Origin: Rhodococcus rhodochrous
GTDB lineage: Bacteria; Actinomycetota; Actinomycetes; Mycobacteriales; Mycobacteriaceae
DNA: 64,000 nt
Assembly: GCF_900187265.1 (NCBI RefSeq)
Contig: NZ_LT906450.1
Coordinates: 1,727,444-1,791,443 of the forward strand
Reading direction: 5' to 3'
Both the position numbers and the translations under genes were made by a program. Under the pieces are notes generated by a model. It saw only the letters and a list, made by a program, of their open reading frames with translations. It ran no database searches and was not told the DNA's origin. Below, in pieces: positions 7,596 to 16,799 of the stretch (its first letter is position 1; the number at the start of each line of letters is the position of its first letter).

Positions 7596-9359
7596 TCAGT
7601 ACACGTCGCGCACGTACCGCTTCTCGCGCTTGAGGGTGGTGACGTACTCGACGGCCTGCTCGTCGCTCATACCGCCGTGCTCGGCGACGATCTCGTGCAG
7701 CGCACGGTCGACGTCCTTGGCCATCCGCGACGCATCGCCGCAGATGTAGAAGTGTCCACCCTCCTCGAGCCACGCGAACAACTCCGCGCCGTGCTCCTTC
7801 ATGCGGGTCTGCACGTAGATCTTCTCGGCCTGATCGCGGGAGAACGCCAGGTCCAGGCGCGTGAGCACACCCGAGTCGACGAACTCCGTCAGCTCGTTCT
7901 CGTAGATGTAGTCGCAGCCGCGCTTCTGGTCGCCGAAGAACAGCCAGTTCTTCCCCGTCGCACCCCGTGCGCGACGCTCCTGCAGGAAGCCGCGGAAGGG
8001 TGCGATGCCGGTGCCCGGACCGACCATGATCATCGGTGCGGTGTCGTCGGCGGGCACGCGGAAGGCCTTGTTCTTCGACACGAAGATGCCCACCTTGCCT
8101 TCACCGACACGATCGGCGAGGAAGGTCGAGCACACCCCGCGACGCTCGCGGCCGTCGGTGCCGTAGCGCACCGCCGCGACCGTCAGGTGCACCGAACCGT
8201 CGCACGCGTTCGGGCTCGACGAGATCGAGTACGCCCGGTGCTGCAGCGGACGCAGCAGCGCCAGGAACTGCTCGGCCGACAGCTCGGGCGCGGGATCGAG
8301 CAGGAGCACGTCGAGAATGTCGCGGCCCCACAACCATTCGTCGAGCGCAGCCTTGTCGCCGTGCCGCAGCACATAGGTGAGTTCCTCGTTGCCCGTGTGC
8401 TTCTCGATCTCCTCGAGGAGATCGACGGACGGGGCGGTGATCTCGTAGTTGTAGGTGAGCAGGTGCTCGAGGGTGTCGTCGTGCCCCTCGGGGACGCTCG
8501 CGCCGTCGAGACCGAGCCGACCGAGGATCGCGTGCACGAGTTCGGTGTCGTTGACGGGCACCACGTTCAGCGCGTCGCCCGCTTCGTATTCCAGACCGGA
8601 ATCGGCGAGCGCGAACTCGTAGTGCCGGATCTCCTTCGCCGAGTCCTCCCCGGACAGCAGCACGTTCGACGTCAGCACCGCCGGATAGGGATTCTTGCGG
8701 GTCCACTGCGACTTCGCCCGGGCCGGTGCCGCCGGTGCCGCGGGAGCGGGAGCACCATCGCCCACGATGCCCTCGACGGCCGCGACGAGCGGCAGCGTCT
8801 CCGCGATCCACGTCGCGGCGAGCTCCTCGAACTCGACGTCACAGTCCACCCGCGGCACGATGCGCTGCGCACCGAGCTGCTCGAGACGCATGTCGATGAG
8901 CTTGCCGGCCTGGCAGAACCCGTCGTACCCCGTGTCACCGAGAGCGAGCACCGCGAAGTTCATGCCGTCGAGGCGCGGCGCGCTCTCGGCCGACAGCGCA
9001 TCCCAGAACAGCTCGGCGTTGTCGGGCATCTCGCCCTCGCCGTAGGTGGATGTGACGATCAGGACCTGGCCCAGACCGGCGAACCGGTCGAGGTCCATGT
9101 CGTCGAGAGCGCACACGACGGGCACGAAGCCCTGGGTGCGCGCCGCAGCCGCGGCGTCCTCGGCGACGGCTTCGGCATTGCCGGTCTGCGAGCCGTAGAG
9201 CACGTGCAGAGCAGGCGCCGAGCCGGCGGTCCCGGCATCGTCGGCGGGACCACCGGAGAACAGGCGGGTCTGCATCCCGGCGACGAAGCCGGAGAGCCAC
9301 GACCGCTGATCGGCGGTGAACGGAGCGTCGAGGGGAATGAACGGGCCGGTGGTGGTCAC
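7596..9359 (-). CDS. cysJ: CysJ-like NADPH diflavin reductase
   Basis: A 587-aa diflavin oxidoreductase. Residues about 50-190 form an FMN-binding flavodoxin domain (YGSQTGNAEAVAED, TSTYGEGEMPDN, ALGDTGYDGFCQAG); about 220-420 form the FAD domain (YSISSSPNACDGSVHLTV); the rest is the NADPH domain (VGPGTGIAPFRGF, YICGDASRMAKDVDRAL, C-terminal aromatic Tyr). It resembles the sulfite reductase flavoprotein, but no sulfite reductase haemoprotein is nearby. Its GTG start overlaps the gltB stop by 4 nt, so the two are translationally coupled. I infer that it passes electrons from NADPH to the glutamate synthase in place of GltD. Confidence 0.88.
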   Translation of the reverse strand: MTTTGPFIPLDAPFTADQRSWLSGFVAGMQTRLFSGGPADDAGTAGSAPALHVLYGSQTGNAEAVAEDAAAAARTQGFVPVVCALDDMDLDRFAGLGQVLIVTSTYGEGEMPDNAELFWDALSAESAPRLDGMNFAVLALGDTGYDGFCQAGKLIDMRLEQLGAQRIVPRVDCDVEFEELAATWIAETLPLVAAVEGIVGDGAPAPAAPAAPARAKSQWTRKNPYPAVLTSNVLLSGEDSAKEIRHYEFALADSGLEYEAGDALNVVPVNDTELVHAILGRLGLDGASVPEGHDDTLEHLLTYNYEITAPSVDLLEEIEKHTGNEELTYVLRHGDKAALDEWLWGRDILDVLLLDPAPELSAEQFLALLRPLQHRAYSISSSPNACDGSVHLTVAAVRYGTDGRERRGVCSTFLADRVGEGKVGIFVSKNKAFRVPADDTAPMIMVGPGTGIAPFRGFLQERRARGATGKNWLFFGDQKRGCDYIYENELTEFVDSGVLTRLDLAFSRDQAEKIYVQTRMKEHGAELFAWLEEGGHFYICGDASRMAKDVDRALHEIVAEHGGMSDEQAVEYVTTLKREKRYVRDVY

Positions 9360-12300
9360 GCGGAGACTCCCATCGTGGAGGTGAGGACGTTCGGGACGGC
9401 GTTGCGTGCGAACAGTTCCTCGTAACCGGGCAGGCGACCTGCGGCATCGAGATTCCTGCGGCTTTGCAGGACGATCCAGCCGTAGGTACCGGGCGCATCG
9501 ATCGAGCGGACGTTGCGCAGGGCCAGGGCCTGCTTGTAGTCGTTCAGGCGCTTGTCGGCGACCAGCGCCGCGAGCTGCTCGTCGGTGTGATCGGCGATCG
9601 CAGCGAGGGCGTAACGCTCGAGCTTCGCGACGAGGAAGAAGTCCTCGGTGAGCAGCAGATTGCGTGCGGCCTTCTGCACCGCCGGGTCCGACACGTCGGT
9701 GGCGCCGGGGACCTTCTGCAGCGCCATCTCCTGCGCGGCGGCAAGCACCGTGTAGTTGTTGAGCAGCGCGTACATGGCCTCGGTGTCGGTCGCGTCCGGG
9801 GTGACACCACCGGCGACGGGAACACCCGAGCGGCAGTTCTCCTTGAACTTGCGCACCTGGTGCGCGACCAGTGCCGTGGCGACCTCGGCAGCGAGGTCCT
9901 TGCGCGACGCTGCGGCGAGGATCTCGTCGAGGTCCTGGTACTGCAGCAGGGCGCGCGGCATGCCGTACGCGAACCGGTGCTGCTCGACCTGCCAGTTGTC
10001 GATCAGGAAGCGGGCCTTCACCGAGCCGGTGGCCTCGACGTGCAGGTGCAGCAGCTGCAGCACTGCAGCGTTGTGGATCGCGGCCTGCGGGTCGTCGCCG
10101 GTGATCGACCCGAGGACGATCGAGTCGGCGCTAGCCTTGCGGGGGAGCAGGCCCTCGGGGTCGTACTGGTAGACGAACCCGCCGGACATGCCGTTGCCGA
10201 AGCCCTTGCCGAACTCGCCGATGTTGAGCACCGCGCCGTTGGTCATGTACTCGCATGCGAACTCACCGACGCCCTCGACCACCGCGGTCGCACCGGAATT
10301 GCGCACCGCGAAACGGTCGCCGGCCTCGCCCTCGACGAACAGGCGACCACCCGTAGCGCCGAAGAGCGCGAAGTTGCCGATCAGGACGTTTCCGCCCCGC
10401 TCGTCGCTTCCGCCACCCGGGGAGCGCAGCACGATCTGCCCGCCGCACTGACCCTTGCCGACACCGTCGTTGGCGGTACCGGTGTGCTCGATGCGCATGC
10501 CGTCGTTGCAGAACGCCCCGAAGGACAGGCCCGCCGAACCGGAGGTGGTGAGGGTGACGGTGCCGTCGCGCAGCCACCGGCGTCCGCGCTCGTCGTCGAG
10601 CACGGCCGGCAGGGCGCCGAGATCCTCGTGGTTGAGCATGCGCTCGATGTCGATCGCCAGCTGCGCGCCGACGCTCTTGTTGTTGTTCGTCAGCTGCACG
10701 CCGTCCCCGAGCGAGACGGTGAGGTCCTTCGCATCGACGAGGGCCTCGCGCAGCCGGGCCACCCACGCCTCGTCGAGCGAGTAGTCCTTCTCCATGTAGA
10801 CCGGATTGTCGATGTGCACCTCGGGCAGCACCGCGAGCATCGCCCGCAGGTCCAGCCGGCCCACGCTCGACGGGTGGTCGAGCAGGTGCAGCAGGTCGGC
10901 GCGGCCACGCGCGTCGCGCAGCGACCGCAGACCCAGGCGGGCGAGCAACTCGCGGGTCTCGTGCGCGACGTTGAGCAGGTACTGGGCCATCGCCCGCGGA
11001 TCGCCGTTGAACACTTCGGGATTCGTGGTCAGACCTGCCGGGCACTTGACGTTGCAGTTCTTCGCCATGACGCAGCCGAGCATCATCAGCGCGGTGGTGC
11101 CGAACTCGAAGCTGTCGGCGCCGAGCAGCGCCGAGACGATGACGTCCGACGCCGTCTGGTGCGCACCCGAACACCGCAGCACGACCTTGTCGCGCAGACC
11201 GTTGGCGGTGAGGGCCTGATGGACCTCGGCCACACCGATCTCCGCGGACCGGCCCGCGTACTTCAGCGAGGTCACCGAGGCGGCGCCCGTGCCGCCGGTG
11301 TTGCCGGCGACGTTGATGACGTCGGCGCCCGCCTTGGCGACACCCACGGCGATCGTGCCGATGCCCTCGGAGGAGACGAGCTTGACGATCACCCGCACCC
11401 GCGCCGCCTTGGCGTCGTGGATGAGCTGGGCGAGGTCCTCGATGGAGTAGGTGTCGTGGTGCGGCGGCGGCGAGACCAGCTCGACGCCGGGGGTCGCGCC
11501 GCGCGCCGCGGCGATCTCCACGGTGACCTTCTTGGCGGGCAGCTGACCACCCTCGCCGGGCTTCGCGCCCTGCGCGATCTTGATCTCGATCTCCTCGAGC
11601 ATCGGATCGGCGAGGTAACCGGCCCACACACCGAAGCGGCCGGACGCGAACTGCTTGATGCGCGAGCCGCGGATGGTGCCGTAGCGGGAGATGTGCTCAC
11701 CGCCCTCACCGCAGTTCGACATGCCGCCGACCATGTTGGTGCCGTGCGCGACGGCCTCGTGGGCGTTCGAGTTGAGCGCGCCGTGGCTCATCGCACCCGA
11801 CGCGAGCGCCGGGGTGATCTCGTGCGCCGGCTGCACCCGGTCGAGTCGCACGCTCAGCGGGGCCTGGCGGACCTGCTCGAGATAGTGCGCGGCGTCACCG
11901 ATCGCGTGCACGGTCAGAGTGTCGCCGTAGCAACGGTGCGAGACGATGGCGTCACCGAAGCGCGCGACGAGCGAGGCCGCGAGCGCATCAGGACGACGGT
12001 GGTCGTCGGCGAGCGGACCGGTCAGACGCAGGACGAATTCGCTCTCACCCACCCGCGCCGCGGAGATCCCGCGCACGAGCATCGAGTTGTTGCCGAACCG
12101 CGCGAAGCGGCCCATCTCCTTGGTGAAGTCCTCGGCGGTGACGGCGTAGGTGACGTCGGCGGGCAGGGCGAGCACGTCGCGCAGCGCCGCGGGACGCTGT
12201 GTGCGCTCGTCGGCCATCGTGCGGGCGAACGCGCGGTAACCCGGGGTGATCTCGAAGGCATCGATCTCGGCGGGTGTCAGGGCGCGGAAGCCGCCGTAGC

Positions 12301-14851
12301 GGTACGACGCGTCGTCGAGACCGTGCGCGTCGGAGAGCCGGTGCAGCGGCAGCAGACGCAGCGCGTCGGTCAGATCCGGCTCGGCCTCCTTCTCGACGGG
12401 CAGCGTGAACGGCTCCTCGGTCATGTCCACGAAGCCGCGCACGGCGGTCGTGCCGAACGAGTGACCTGCGCCCTCGGCGCGCTCCTTGAACAGACCCAGC
12501 AGGGGGACGTCCTTCTCCGTCTCGACGCTGAGGGCCCGGCGATGCCAGTCGGCGACGGCCTGCGCGAGGGTGGTGAAACCGACACCGCCGACCGCGGACT
12601 TCACGTTCGGGAACCAGCGCGCGAGCACCTCGTCGCTCGTGTCGAGATAGCTCGGCTCGAAGAATTCACCACCGATGTACGACTCGACGGTGCACAGGCC
12701 GACGCGTCCCATCGTCTTCATGAGGGACTTCTCCGCAGCCTTGCGGAACTTCAGGAACGCGGCATCGGCGTCGTCGCCGTACTTCTCCTCGGCGCGCATC
12801 TGCACCGTGAGCGGATACACCGCGGCGGCACCGAAACCGAGGGTCGCGGCGATGTGGTGCGACGAGAACAGTTGTCCGGACTCGACGATAACGGACACGC
12901 GCAGACGCAGCCCCTCGTCGATCAGGCGCTGGTTGACCGCGGCGACGGTGAGCACCATCGGTAGTCCGGCACGGTCGGTGGAGACGTGGCGGTCGGTGAG
13001 CACGGCGATGCCACCGGATTCGCGGGCGAAGTCGGCAACGGCCTCGGCCGTACCGTCGATCGCGGCGGCGAGTGCGGCCGCGTTCGCCTTGGCGTCGTCG
13101 AAGACGGGGGAGTACAGCATCTCGAAACGCTGCACCGGGGTATCGGACTGCTCGCGGATACGCAGCATGTCGAGGTGCGTGAGGATCGGGGTGGGCACCA
13201 CGATCTGGGTCGCGGACGACGCGGGAGCACCGCTACCGGGTCGGGCGCCGAGCGCGACGCGCAGGGTCATGCCGTCCGCCTCGCGGATCGAGTCCAGCGA
13301 CGGGTTGGTGACCTGGGCGAAGCGCTGCGAGAAGTACTTGGCCACACCGCCTTCCTGATCCGACAGCGCATTGATCGCGTTGCCGTAACCCATCGCGGAG
13401 ATGCGCTCCTGACCCGACGCGAGCATCGGGTCGAGCATGAACCGGAAGGACTCCTGGTTGATGCTGTAGGACACGTAGCGCTGGTAGCGGCCGAGATCGC
13501 CGTTGTAGCGCAGCGGGGAACCGGCCTTCTCGGCGGGAACCTCGGGCAGGGCATCGAGTTCGCGACGGGCCTCGTCGACGAGCGATGCGTAATCCTGCTG
13601 GGCGGCAAGAAGTTCCAGTGCCTCGACGGTCCCGTAGGAGCGGCGCGTGCGGTGATCGAAGTACAGCATGCCGCCGGCCTCGATGCGGCCGCGACGCAGG
13701 ACGGTTTCGGGGGCGAAGTCGAACTGACCGGCTTCGGAGGTGACGGCGAGGTAGTTCTCGGTCTCCACGGTGCGCAGCGGGCGCAGGCCGAGGCGGTCGA
13801 GGCGCGCGCCGACGACGGTGCCGTTGCCGAAGATCAGCGCGGCGGGACCGTCGTTCTTCTCCTCGTACAGCGAGAAGAACTCGAGCATCGCGCGGACCTG
13901 CGGCGACAGTTCGATGTCGTTCTCCCAGGCCGGCGGCATCATCTGCACGACGGCGGTGACGAGGTCGAGGTCGTTGTGGGCGATGCGCGAGGCCAGGGTC
14001 TGGTCGAAGCGGCAGCTGTCGGACTGTCCCGGCGGGCGGATGATGTCGCGGCCCATCGCGCGGGCGAGGGCGCCCTCGAACAGCCGGTTCTTGCGATCGG
14101 TGTTGAGCTCGCCGTTGTGTGCCATGAGGCGGAACGGCTGCGCCATCGTCGGATGCGGATCGGTGTTCGTCGAGAACCGGGTGTGGAAGAACAGGGTGTG
14201 TACCGCGTGCCGCGGGTCGGTGAGATCGCGGAAGTACGGGATGACCTCGTGGGAGTTCAAGCGGTTCTTGAGAACCTGCGTGCGCGCACTGAGCGAGAGC
14301 GGGTACAACCCGGCCAGTTCCGGCTCGGTGTAGGCGCGGGCCTCGACCTCGAGGAGCACGCCGTGCAGCAGCCGGTCGAACTCGTCGACGGAGTCGCACG
14401 CGTCGGGCCGGGTGAAGATCCACTGGCGGATCGGCAACTGGTATTTCGGTGCGGTGGAACGCAACACGCTGTCGTCGACCGGGACGTCGCGCACCGCGAG
14501 CACGGTGACCCCGGCTCCGGCGAGTGCCGACGAGACGAGTTCCTCGGCGTCCGTATGTGCTGTGGGCTCGGTGGGGAGGAAGAAGTTTCCGACTCCGAAG
14601 TGCCCTTCCTGCAAGGGCATTCCGGTGATCTCGGAGAAAAATGCGACCGACAGGTCGACGTTGATGCCGGCTCCGTCGCCGACCCCCTCGGCGGACATGC
14701 CGCCCCGGTGCGGCACGACGCACAGGGCCTCGTGGCCGCGGGTGAGCACCTCGTGGGTCTGCACGCCGTCCTTGCGGGTGATGAAACCGACACCACAACT
14801 GCTCTTGTCCAGCGTGCTGTCGTACAGGCCGGTGTCACTGGCGTGCGTCAC
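9356..14851 (-). CDS. gltB: Glutamate synthase large subunit, long form
   Basis: GltB makes two glutamates from glutamine and 2-oxoglutarate. This protein is about 1831 aa, against roughly 1500 for classic GltB. The order is class II amidotransferase (nucleophile C19 in SSCGVGF, HNGELNT), central domain, FMN/synthase domain with a 3Fe-4S site at C1260, C1266 and C1270, GXGXG beta-helix domain to about residue 1567, then an extra C-terminal tail of about 260 residues. The GTG start at 14851 follows AGGAGG by 6 nt and leaves an 18-residue propeptide. The small subunit GltD is absent; the coupled downstream gene is a diflavin reductase. Confidence 0.92.
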   Translation of the reverse strand: MTHASDTGLYDSTLDKSSCGVGFITRKDGVQTHEVLTRGHEALCVVPHRGGMSAEGVGDGAGINVDLSVAFFSEITGMPLQEGHFGVGNFFLPTEPTAHTDAEELVSSALAGAGVTVLAVRDVPVDDSVLRSTAPKYQLPIRQWIFTRPDACDSVDEFDRLLHGVLLEVEARAYTEPELAGLYPLSLSARTQVLKNRLNSHEVIPYFRDLTDPRHAVHTLFFHTRFSTNTDPHPTMAQPFRLMAHNGELNTDRKNRLFEGALARAMGRDIIRPPGQSDSCRFDQTLASRIAHNDLDLVTAVVQMMPPAWENDIELSPQVRAMLEFFSLYEEKNDGPAALIFGNGTVVGARLDRLGLRPLRTVETENYLAVTSEAGQFDFAPETVLRRGRIEAGGMLYFDHRTRRSYGTVEALELLAAQQDYASLVDEARRELDALPEVPAEKAGSPLRYNGDLGRYQRYVSYSINQESFRFMLDPMLASGQERISAMGYGNAINALSDQEGGVAKYFSQRFAQVTNPSLDSIREADGMTLRVALGARPGSGAPASSATQIVVPTPILTHLDMLRIREQSDTPVQRFEMLYSPVFDDAKANAAALAAAIDGTAEAVADFARESGGIAVLTDRHVSTDRAGLPMVLTVAAVNQRLIDEGLRLRVSVIVESGQLFSSHHIAATLGFGAAAVYPLTVQMRAEEKYGDDADAAFLKFRKAAEKSLMKTMGRVGLCTVESYIGGEFFEPSYLDTSDEVLARWFPNVKSAVGGVGFTTLAQAVADWHRRALSVETEKDVPLLGLFKERAEGAGHSFGTTAVRGFVDMTEEPFTLPVEKEAEPDLTDALRLLPLHRLSDAHGLDDASYRYGGFRALTPAEIDAFEITPGYRAFARTMADERTQRPAALRDVLALPADVTYAVTAEDFTKEMGRFARFGNNSMLVRGISAARVGESEFVLRLTGPLADDHRRPDALAASLVARFGDAIVSHRCYGDTLTVHAIGDAAHYLEQVRQAPLSVRLDRVQPAHEITPALASGAMSHGALNSNAHEAVAHGTNMVGGMSNCGEGGEHISRYGTIRGSRIKQFASGRFGVWAGYLADPMLEEIEIKIAQGAKPGEGGQLPAKKVTVEIAAARGATPGVELVSPPPHHDTYSIEDLAQLIHDAKAARVRVIVKLVSSEGIGTIAVGVAKAGADVINVAGNTGGTGAASVTSLKYAGRSAEIGVAEVHQALTANGLRDKVVLRCSGAHQTASDVIVSALLGADSFEFGTTALMMLGCVMAKNCNVKCPAGLTTNPEVFNGDPRAMAQYLLNVAHETRELLARLGLRSLRDARGRADLLHLLDHPSSVGRLDLRAMLAVLPEVHIDNPVYMEKDYSLDEAWVARLREALVDAKDLTVSLGDGVQLTNNNKSVGAQLAIDIERMLNHEDLGALPAVLDDERGRRWLRDGTVTLTTSGSAGLSFGAFCNDGMRIEHTGTANDGVGKGQCGGQIVLRSPGGGSDERGGNVLIGNFALFGATGGRLFVEGEAGDRFAVRNSGATAVVEGVGEFACEYMTNGAVLNIGEFGKGFGNGMSGGFVYQYDPEGLLPRKASADSIVLGSITGDDPQAAIHNAAVLQLLHLHVEATGSVKARFLIDNWQVEQHRFAYGMPRALLQYQDLDEILAAASRKDLAAEVATALVAHQVRKFKENCRSGVPVAGGVTPDATDTEAMYALLNNYTVLAAAQEMALQKVPGATDVSDPAVQKAARNLLLTEDFFLVAKLERYALAAIADHTDEQLAALVADKRLNDYKQALALRNVRSIDAPGTYGWIVLQSRRNLDAAGRLPGYEELFARNAVPNVLTSTMGVSA

Positions 14852-15174
14852 GGACGTCCTCCTCGGTGCATCGAAGTCGTCGTCGACCGGCAGTGACGAT
14901 GCGAAGAAGGGGGAACGCGTGGGAAGGCGCAGCTCCTGATGTGCATAGACGTGTGCCGGAGACGATATGTGTGAATGCAGACGTCTTTGTCCGAATGCGC
15001 CGTGCGTTGCGACGGTGGAGCGAGCAGCAATGGCCAGTGTAGCGCACGTGTTAACTCCGGTGACGGCGGGATACATCACAACCCACCGGGCGTAAACGCT
15101 GTATTGCGGGAGGGTCTTCGCTACGCTCGCGCCCAACGGCGTCGACAGGCCGGACCATGAGCAGGGAGAGCGAT
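14852..15174. other. Intergenic region between gltB and aldehyde dehydrogenase
   Basis: This 323-bp gap separates two divergent genes and must hold both promoters. AGGAGG for gltB is at 14858-14863 and AGGGAGA for the dehydrogenase is just before 15175. I see a short palindrome AGACGTCT near 14980 but no convincing promoter hexamers, and no recognisable GlnR or AmtR site. Confidence 0.5.
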
Positions 15175-16599
15175 ATGACCGACATTCTCGACCGCACGAA
15201 GATCTACTTCGACGGGCAGTGGGTGGACTCCGACGGCGCCGGCCGCATCGAGGTCGTGAACCCGACGACCGAAGAGGTCATCGCGGTGGTCGCCGAGGGT
15301 GTCGCCTCCGATGTCGATCGGGCCGTCGCCGCGGCGAAGGCCGCCTTCCCGGCCTGGTCCGCGCTCAGTGGTACGTCACGCGCCGCCTACCTGGAGAAGG
15401 TCTCCTCGCTGGCGAACGAGCGTGCCGACGAGCTCACGAGCGTCGTCTCCCAGGACATGGGGATGCCCGCCCACTTCGCGCGTGCCATCCAGGTCGGGAT
15501 GCCGCTGAAGAACATCGCCGCCTATGCGTCGCTGGCAGGAACGTACGACTTCGACGACCAGGAGATCGGCAACGCCCTGGTCGTACGCGAACCCATCGGT
15601 GTCGTCGGCGCGATCACCCCGTGGAACTACCCGCTGCACCAGGTGGTGCTCAAGGTGTTCGCCGCGCTCGCCGCCGGATGCACCGTGGTGCTCAAACCCA
15701 CCGAGGTCGCGCCGCTGGTGACCTACGCGCTCGTCGACATCGTCGACGAGGCCGGCCTGCCGCCGGGCGTGTTCAACCTCGTCAGCGGCTACGGACCGGT
15801 CGTCGGCGAGGCCATCGCCGCACACCCCGACGTCGACATGGTGTCGTTCACCGGTTCGACGCGCGCCGGCAAGCGCGTCTCGGTCGTCGCCTCGGAGACG
15901 GTGAAGAAGGTCGCGCTCGAACTCGGTGGCAAGTCGGCCAACATCATCCTCGACGACGCCGACCTCACCGCCGCCGTCACCGAGGGTGTCGGCAAGTGCT
16001 TCCTCAACTCCGGCCAGACCTGCACCGCCCTGACCCGCATGCTCGTCCCCGCCGACCGTCTGCCGGAAGCCACCGCCATCGCCGAGCAGGTCGCGCGGGC
16101 CTACACCGTCGGGCTGCCCGACGATCCGTCGTCGAAGCTCGGTCCGCTCGTCAGCGGCACGCAGCAGGGGCGCGTGAAGGCGTACATCGACAAGGGTGTC
16201 GAGGAGGGCGCCGAACTGGTGCTCGACGGCCGCGAAACCGAGTTCACCACCGGCTACTTCGTCGGCCCCACCGTGTTCACGAACGTCGCACCGGAGATGA
16301 CGATCGCCCGCGAGGAGATCTTCGGACCGGTGCTGTCGATCATCGGATACCAGGACGAGGACGACGCGGTGCGCATCGCCAACGACAGCGAGTACGGCCT
16401 GTCCGGCGGGGTCTGGTCGGCCGACCCGGCGCGAGCGGAGGCCGTGGCCCGCCGTATGCGCACCGGTCAGGTCTACATCAACGGCGGCGCCTTCAACACC
16501 GACGCACCCTTCGGCGGTTACAAGCAGTCGGGTATCGGACGCGAGGCCGGCGTCTTCGGGCTCGAGGAGTTCCTGGAGATCAAGACGATCCTGCGCTGA
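15175..16599 (+). CDS. NAD(P)-dependent aldehyde dehydrogenase
   Basis: A 474-aa aldehyde dehydrogenase that oxidises an aldehyde to its acid. Visible motifs are the coenzyme loop [18 protein letters not shown], the general-base Glu in LELGGKSAN, and the catalytic Cys in NSGQTC, followed by EEIFGPV. An ATG at 15157 is also in frame, but 15175 is preferred because AGGGAGA lies about 8 nt before it. Substrate is unknown. The stop codon context is duplicated in a tandem repeat immediately downstream. Confidence 0.92.
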   Translation: MTDILDRTKIYFDGQWVDSDGAGRIEVVNPTTEEVIAVVAEGVASDVDRAVAAAKAAFPAWSALSGTSRAAYLEKVSSLANERADELTSVVSQDMGMPAHFARAIQVGMPLKNIAAYASLAGTYDFDDQEIGNALVVREPIGVVGAITPWNYPLHQVVLKVFAALAAGCTVVLKPTEVAPLVTYALVDIVDEAGLPPGVFNLVSGYGPVVGEAIAAHPDVDMVSFTGSTRAGKRVSVVASETVKKVALELGGKSANIILDDADLTAAVTEGVGKCFLNSGQTCTALTRMLVPADRLPEATAIAEQVARAYTVGLPDDPSSKLGPLVSGTQQGRVKAYIDKGVEEGAELVLDGRETEFTTGYFVGPTVFTNVAPEMTIAREEIFGPVLSIIGYQDEDDAVRIANDSEYGLSGGVWSADPARAEAVARRMRTGQVYINGGAFNTDAPFGGYKQSGIGREAGVFGLEEFLEIKTILR

Positions 16600-16735
16600 C
16601 GGCGGTGCCGTCCAATTCTGCGCTGACGGCGGTGCCGTCCAATTCTGCGCTGACGGCGGTGCCGTCCAATTCTGCGCTGACGGCGGTGCCGTCCAATTCT
16701 GCGCTGACGGCGGTGCCGTCCAATTCTGCGCTGAC
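16591..16735. repeat. Tandem array: five 27-bp repeats at a gene end
   Basis: Five identical 27-bp units occupy 16601-16627, 16628-16654, 16655-16681, 16682-16708 and 16709-16735. They are preceded by a 10-bp partial unit (CTGCGCTGAC, 16591-16600) that is the last codons and stop of the aldehyde dehydrogenase. Each unit contains the stem GACGGC-GGT-GCCGTC followed by CAATTCT, so the array can fold as serial small hairpins. The length is a multiple of three, so frames stay open across it. There are no spacers, so it is not a CRISPR. Confidence 0.97.
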
Positions 16736-16746
16736 GGATGAGTGCG

Positions 16747-16779
16747 CGGCACCGGTCGGAGTCTTTCCGGCCGGTGCCG
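16747..16779. terminator. Hairpin terminator between convergent genes
   Basis: CGGCACCGG (16747-16755) pairs with CCGGTGCCG (16771-16779). The 15-nt loop can itself pair further (CGGA with TCCG). It lies just after the 27-bp repeat array and 20 nt before the stop of the convergent SDR gene, so it could serve both transcripts. Confidence 0.65.
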
Positions 16780-16799
16780 TGTCGTTTCGTCGGACCCGG

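Noticed and set aside
7596-9359. Assimilatory sulfite reductase flavoprotein working with CysI
   Set aside because: No CysI is adjacent and the gene is coupled to gltB; actinobacteria commonly use ferredoxin-dependent sulfite reductases. Not excluded genome-wide.
5394-9425. Long open frame on the plus strand opposite fusA2 and cysJ
   Set aside because: It runs antisense to two well-supported genes, has low-complexity Arg/Gly/Val-rich composition and no recognisable motif; high GC keeps the frame open.
14852-15136. Longer gltB start adding about 95 residues
   Set aside because: GltB must begin shortly before the Cys nucleophile, and the GTG at 14851 has a strong ribosome site.
16591-16735. 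Tandem repeats as a CRISPR array
   Set aside because: Units are directly adjacent with no unique spacers and no cas genes nearby.
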